A stretch of DNA of 64,000 nt. It comes from an archaeon (GTDB lineage: Archaea > Thermoproteota > Nitrososphaeria > Nitrososphaerales > Gagatemarchaeaceae). The notes below the pieces were generated by a model. The model searched no databases. It was not told the origin of the DNA and was given only the letters and a program-made list of their open reading frames with translations. Below, one piece after another: positions 61,001-64,000 of this stretch (position 1 is its first letter; every line of letters begins with the position of its first letter). The stretch covers positions 620,001-684,000 of the forward strand of contig JAKASL010000001.1 of the NCBI GenBank assembly GCA_021819035.1, read 5' to 3'. The position numbers were made by a program, and so were the translations under genes.

Positions 61001-64000
61001 GGAGGAGTCGACTCCGCGGGGACTGCCGTCGCCTTGACCCAAGTCTACGACCCGGCGACCAACGCCTGGTCGACGGGCCCTGCCTACCCATCGGCCGCCT
61101 CAGGGCTCGCGTCCGCCTCCAACGGAACCCTCGGCTTCGCTTTCGGCGGGACCGGCGCCTCCGGCGCCCTCGGTTCGAACTACCTCTTCAGCCCGTCCAA
61201 CTACTGCTGGTCGACCGAGGCGATGTGCGGCTCGGCGGCCTTCGTCCCCACCGCGAGGACCGCCCTCGCCGGCGCCTTCCTGGGGGGAGAGGTCTACTCC
61301 ATCGGCGGAATCGCCTCGGGGACCGTCCTCGGGACCGTCGAGGCCTACAACACCACGGCCAACTGCTGGAGCACCCAGTCAACCTGCCTGCCTACGGCGC
61401 CCCTCCTCACGCCAGCGTACTGGCTGACTGCCTCCGCCGCCGGCGGCCTCGTCTACGCCATGGGCGGGACCCTCTCCGACGGCTCGTTCACTTCAGTGGC
61501 CGAAGCCTACAACCCGGCTAGCAATGCCTGGTCGGCGACCCCGTCTCTCTTGTTCGCCGCCGGGGGGCTGGCTTCCGCCGAGGCGAACGGATTGATCTAC
61601 ACGGCAGGCGGGAAGACGGGGAGCGGCTACATCTCCTCCGCGGAGGTATACGACCCCGCCACCAACGTCTGGTCCGAGGTCGCGTCGATGCCCACCCCCA
61701 GGGCAGGGCTCGCGATGGTGGCCGTGTACGCCTACCCCAACGGCCCCGGGTTCTCAGGCTCGTATCTGACGAACGGGAGCGGCGCCCTCCCGGCCGGCCT
61801 CAGCGCCCTGATCCCAGCAGACAACGCGCCAGGGTCCTACTACCTCGTGGTCAGCCGGGGCTCGCAGGTGGTAGGCTACTCGAAGCTCACGGTGACCTCC
61901 CCGTCCGTCTCCATCAGCTCATCCGAGGGCTCCCCTGGCGCGACGATAACCCTGACCGGGACTGGGTTCTCCCCAGACCAGGCATACGAGTACTGTCTCG
62001 CGCCGTCCAACCAGCAGGCGTGCCCGACCAACGACGTGTTCGCCTCCACCGCATCCGGCGACATCCCAGCCTCCACCACCCTGTCCGTCCCGTCCGGCGC
62101 CTCCGGGGGGCTATACTACGTCACGGTGTCGATGCAGGTCTTTCCTCCACCGAGCTTTCCGACCGTGGGGGTGTTCCTGGCCTCCGACCCGTTCACCGTG
62201 CAGCCGGCGATCTCCCTCAGCGCCTCTTCAGGCCAGGCAGGGACGACCTTCACCCTGACGGCGGGCGGGCTCCTCCCCTCGACCCAGTACGGCTACTGCT
62301 TCAGCCCCGCCCTCACACAGACCTGCGCCCAGCAGGGGATCGCGGTCACCGCTCTGTCCTCCGACGGGAGCGGCGACATCTCCGCGTCGGTCTCGGTCCC
62401 GGCCAGCGCCTCCCCTGCGGGGCCGTTCTACTTCCTCCTTGAGACGACAGGCCCGACCCCGGCCATAGCCGCCTCGGCCCCCTTCGTGGTCACAGCCACC
62501 GTGTCGACCGTCACCCAGACCAAGGGCGGGTCCACCTCAGTCGACGACGCCGGCGTGACGGGGACCTCGGTGGACATCACCGGGTCCACCGCCCCGGACG
62601 GGACCAGCGCCAACATCACGACCACCGTCCTCGGCACACAGCCAGCGGGGACCTCGGGCTCGATCCTCACCTCGGTGGGGTACTACGACGTCCACGTCAC
62701 CGGCCTCACCGACGGGACGGCCCAGGTCTGCATCGAGAACCCGGGGGCGACGCAGTTCTCCAGCATGCAGTACTACAACACCGGCACTTCGTCCTGGGTC
62801 GACGCCACCCCGATGACGTTCAACGCCCCGGACACCCTCTGCGGCACGATCCCCGTGGCCGACCTGACGGGGACTCCGATACTCCTGGGGGCGCAGCCGG
62901 TGACCGTGAGCTTCTCCGCCTCGGGGTTCTCCCCCGACTCGACAGGGGTGGCGCTGACTGTCGACGGGGTCGCCTATTCGGCGTCGGAACTGCCTGTGTC
63001 GTTCAGCTGGCTCCCAGGCTCTGTCCACACCTACTCCTGGAGCGCCGCCGTCTCCACCACCGAGGCCGGAAAGCAGTACGCGTGGAGCTCGACGTCAGGC
63101 GCCGGGGTCACAGCGATGTCTGGGACCGTGAGCGCACCCTCAGGCGGCGGGACGGTCACAGGTTCGTTCGCAATCCAGTACTACCTTGGCGTGACGGTCT
63201 CAGGCTCGGGGAGCGTCTCCCCGCCGGCCGGATGGTTCGACGCCGGCTCGTCTGTCTCTCTCGCCGCCACCCCCTCGTCGGGGGCGACCTTCACCTCGTG
63301 GACCGGCACGGGGACCGGGTCGTACACCGGCACCGCCAACCCCGCCTCAGTCACGATGAGCGGCCCGGTGGACGAGACCGCTGCGTTCGCTGCGCAGCCG
63401 GCGCCGGTGTCGAAATACGTCGTGACCTTCACGGAGTCGGGCCTCCCGGCAGGGACCGTCTGGCAGGCGACCTTCGAAGGCGCCACGCTGACTTCGACGA
63501 CGCAGTCGATGATATTCTCGGGCATCCTTTCGGGTGTCGGGACCTGGAAGGTGTCGGCGGTCCAGGGGAACACCGCCGGGGTCAGGTACGAGCCGGCCGC
63601 GCCCTCAGGGAGCATCCTCGTCCCGACCCAGACGGGGCTCACGGTCAGGTTCATCACCCAGTACCTGGTCTCCGTCGACGTCAGCCCGGCTGGGGCGGGG
63701 ACCGTGTCTCCATCTCAGGGGGGCACGTGGTACGACGCCAACGCCTCGCTCTCGCTCGCCGCGACCCCCAACCCTGGGTTCGTCTTCGTCGACTGGTCGG
63801 CTCCGGCAGGGATTACCGTCGCTTCGCCAGCCTCTCAGTCCACGGCGGCAACCGTCTCCACCTTCGGGGCGATAACCGCGGACTTCGCCTCCACCGTTCC
63901 GATATGCAGCTCCTCGGCGGGGGAGGACTGCCAGGTGGCCCTGTCAGCCGGGGGAGCCTCGGCCAACGAGAGCTCCACAGGGATCTTCGTCGAGATAAGC
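55031..64000 (+). CDS. Giant modular surface protein (3' truncated)
   Basis: The frame is open from ATG 55031 (or 55052) to the window end: at least 2,990 codons without a stop. Signal peptide (VSLALFLLALLLFSTAAQL), then an Ig-like domain (about 55270-55545) and sialidase-like beta repeats. Three long modules follow at about 56690-57590, 57600-58490 and 59300-60410; each has YYYYDL or YYYDLL, GEQW or IRWLV, and the first two end in FASNP..GG..APSG..VWED. Other parts are VTFTETGLPA-type domains (58808, 63423), IPT/TIG-like segments (GPAGTSVTLTG) and five to six Kelch repeats at about 60835-61730 (YAIGGQ.., EVYDPATNAWS). Two further InlB-like repeats lie at 63240-63890. It is probably an adhesin or S-layer-associated protein. 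The anchor lies beyond the window. Confidence 0.85.
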   Translation, partial: MHQGRSLMRPRRAPSVSLALFLLALLLFSTAAQLPVAHSLSVATSMPVGTAPKGTAYDSGTGEAFVPNGESNTVSVVPAVTSTTTSVSCYPSSVGVGSSASCTATVVGSSPTSQVTFSSSGSGSFSSTTCQLSSGSCGVTFTPSVIGSQTITATYGGDSNNGPSSGTATVAGISIVASTANADPSSASSDRKVVFGSGLWWVFWADGGGVEYATSSDGATWSAKTTVPSTTGFASTSGSNGVSVWLSGTTVSLVMAENGASSFTFEQGALSSGGTITWGSQSVVPTAYPTCSAGSCVGSVSVVTDSSGNIWVAVSTLDTSGGLSYPTFETFEYTSSWAAVSPVGGPFQTPPVTSPTLLVSLVSLSSGQVGILYTANGGNSNPAVIDVSIYSSGSWSTIVSTQNSYYSFSAVGYGSTVYVAGIESGASFTEPLYFWTYALGQSSPIGTEVSLDSCSATSSNCGTASIALASGTLVVAYGLGGVSPPNLYYQYSTNLGSSWSAVQTMDTYDTTTLQSISAQYDSSTNSVGVIWGDYVSASSNLRFAEVTVPAPAQVTVSLTLNADSSSTAVSATNYFTVSYTSGGSARTAQYTGTPLSFQADANTNVEVSATTSASSSAEQWCLSFSASACQTTTFSTGSSGATATYYYYDLLTEPVSYSLLGGGSYVPPSPPQSPDLSYATAPSAAGSGDSPLVEGSPGVGGLVLPNTPATDFYILKGTTASVNEYLGGAGTGEQWVLSSNTATLSTVNMVPVGQWVVTSANQIDDPMNFQHQYQVTFASNPSSGGSTAPSGASVWEDAGSPGISITATANPGYTFSSWSSSTGSITFSSGSSSSTTASIGGTGTITANFASSAPSQTQVSITLTPDSSGSSALGASNYFTVSYTSGGAPATADYTGSPLLLTVDVSTTVTISAATSGSNQREMWCLTGPAALGNVCGDGAKISVGGSPVSASYYYYDLIGEPAAYAVVDGGSPSAPSVAYVTAPSVFTYGTSPPPSDSPLSVTSVLPVYNPMGAPSIVYALRGTTVSVPDAIAGGAGEQWIVVSSTATVSGGAATWTAGGANPVDVPISYYHQYQVTFASNPGAGGTTAPSGTSVWEDAASLAITATASAGYAFNAWSSSSGSITFASSTSASTTATIGASGTITANFGLPSIALNPTSGPAGTTTQVTGGGFPANAQFDICASTSSSACMGPFPSGTAYSDGSGAVVSCAVTPPGGTMTPCTITFPAGTAVGTYYVVLLSTLGPVLAYAQFVVTSGAVTFTETGLPASTSWGVAFDGVPLTSTGTSLTTGALSVGSYSWSVPAVACGTGCRYAPSPGSGSATVPAGSAVSIVFTKEYSLSMSYSVSVDGASASLPAGFAAPTLNYTSDGSQATAALTTTAAPFWVDSGTTWSVTNPLAGSGSTERFYTGTPSGSSSASTAVVVPYFEQWYTTLSLLPAGSSAPIASPNCFAVSYTSLGVSGQTQQQCSQILSEWMDAGSGAGGLSIPGKSSGSTSSEEWCIDAACAAVGITVQGSQLTPTLYYYDLLLQTVQYSITGAPPSSPVVLGYATVPASGSVNGNSASAVVDLTSSPQSIWALRGTSATAPVSIAGATGIRWLVHTSATISNGQVVWTIGGANAVDNPVYYYEQFALTLSYSVSGRGSPTAPSFTAGNLTGTSTVTLPLSPTTKLAWFNSGASYTVTDPLTGSTSTERWYALSSSGTVASPATISVVYYHQYLVDFATSGSGTITLNGDRWENASVQVGIAATPGAPSDFLTWASNTSSIVFGDQYASTTWLYANGPALVTGEFGLPSLTASPSFGPAGTSVTLTGVNYTSEATYNYCFEPGVTSSPAVCSSTDQFSVSFVTGTGYIPPGTAITIPQGASTGLVVVSGAASGAVLASTLFTVTTPSITTSPSSGAAGTSFAVGGTGLAPDTEYNTCIAFGASGPPTQACQAYIYAIGGQSGSSPALSTVEVYDPATNAWSTVASLPEAVTNATAFSVGGMIYVVGGVDSAGTAVALTQVYDPATNAWSTGPAYPSAASGLASASNGTLGFAFGGTGASGALGSNYLFSPSNYCWSTEAMCGSAAFVPTARTALAGAFLGGEVYSIGGIASGTVLGTVEAYNTTANCWSTQSTCLPTAPLLTPAYWLTASAAGGLVYAMGGTLSDGSFTSVAEAYNPASNAWSATPSLLFAAGGLASAEANGLIYTAGGKTGSGYISSAEVYDPATNVWSEVASMPTPRAGLAMVAVYAYPNGPGFSGSYLTNGSGALPAGLSALIPADNAPGSYYLVVSRGSQVVGYSKLTVTSPSVSISSSEGSPGATITLTGTGFSPDQAYEYCLAPSNQQACPTNDVFASTASGDIPASTTLSVPSGASGGLYYVTVSMQVFPPPSFPTVGVFLASDPFTVQPAISLSASSGQAGTTFTLTAGGLLPSTQYGYCFSPALTQTCAQQGIAVTALSSDGSGDISASVSVPASASPAGPFYFLLETTGPTPAIAASAPFVVTATVSTVTQTKGGSTSVDDAGVTGTSVDITGSTAPDGTSANITTTVLGTQPAGTSGSILTSVGYYDVHVTGLTDGTAQVCIENPGATQFSSMQYYNTGTSSWVDATPMTFNAPDTLCGTIPVADLTGTPILLGAQPVTVSFSASGFSPDSTGVALTVDGVAYSASELPVSFSWLPGSVHTYSWSAAVSTTEAGKQYAWSSTSGAGVTAMSGTVSAPSGGGTVTGSFAIQYYLGVTVSGSGSVSPPAGWFDAGSSVSLAATPSSGATFTSWTGTGTGSYTGTANPASVTMSGPVDETAAFAAQPAPVSKYVVTFTESGLPAGTVWQATFEGATLTSTTQSMIFSGILSGVGTWKVSAVQGNTAGVRYEPAAPSGSILVPTQTGLTVRFITQYLVSVDVSPAGAGTVSPSQGGTWYDANASLSLAATPNPGFVFVDWSAPAGITVASPASQSTAATVSTFGAITADFASTVPICSSSAGEDCQVALSAGGASANESSTGIFVEIS

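Overview
The window looks like the chromosome of a high-GC archaeon. Many starts (often TTG or GTG) lie 24-31 bp downstream of a TATA-like box, the pattern of leaderless archaeal transcripts. The gene families also fit: DUF1616, MoxR/DUF58, DUF47-Pit, an archaeosortase-like protein, an actin-like ATPase and several VapBC pairs. A thermoproteotal (Nitrososphaeria/Bathyarchaeia-like) or Thermoplasmata-like lineage is plausible, but no rRNA or intact tRNA is present to settle it.

Layout. 1-5.6 kb: end of a TPR protein, small membrane proteins, an isoaspartyl peptidase/asparaginase, a PIN-domain pair, a PadR regulator and a secreted protein with a PEF-like C-terminus. 5.7-9.4 kb: a frameshifted nuclease-like gene, a hemerythrin protein, a permease and a dead insertion sequence. 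9.4-19.3 kb: a catabolic-looking block with an Fe-alcohol dehydrogenase, a HAD phosphatase, an enolase-superfamily enzyme, two aldehyde dehydrogenases, a second permease and a two-subunit aconitase X. 19.8-24.7 kb: phosphate uptake (DUF47 plus Pit), a glycerophosphodiesterase, a membrane glycosyltransferase, a UbiA prenyltransferase and a ribbon-helix-helix (RHH) protein. 24.9-30.4 kb: a polysaccharide cluster (sugar-nucleotide pyrophosphorylase, GH15 glucoamylase, glycogen synthase). 30.4-34 kb: a cysteine-free VKOR-like protein, decayed genes, tRNA-3'-end-like fragments and two toxin-antitoxin pairs. This is the most plastic part of the window.

34-41.8 kb, minus strand: an actin-like ATPase carrying a 531-residue intein exactly in its phosphate-binding loop, followed 9 bp later by a membrane protein with a cytosolic helical tail. 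Upstream lie four overlapping membrane-protein genes of unknown function and a VWA protein. Together they may form a membrane-linked cytoskeletal system. 42.1-44.9 kb: a dead and a live RHH gene, the live one overlapping a secreted protein with a sorting-type C-terminus, then a second secreted protein and a convergent archaeosortase. 45.8-53.6 kb: a closely packed membrane operon (DUF1616 domains on two genes, Ig-like/DUF4129-like protein, DUF4350-like, MoxR, DUF58). 53.8-64 kb: an Lrp-type regulator and a giant modular surface protein of at least about 2,990 residues with Kelch repeats, running off the window.

The strongest leads are the intein-split actin with its membrane partner, the archaeosortase with its candidate substrates and RHH control genes, and the TA island among tRNA fragments. 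Everything here was read by eye. Family names rest on recognised motifs, and functions beyond the family level are inference.
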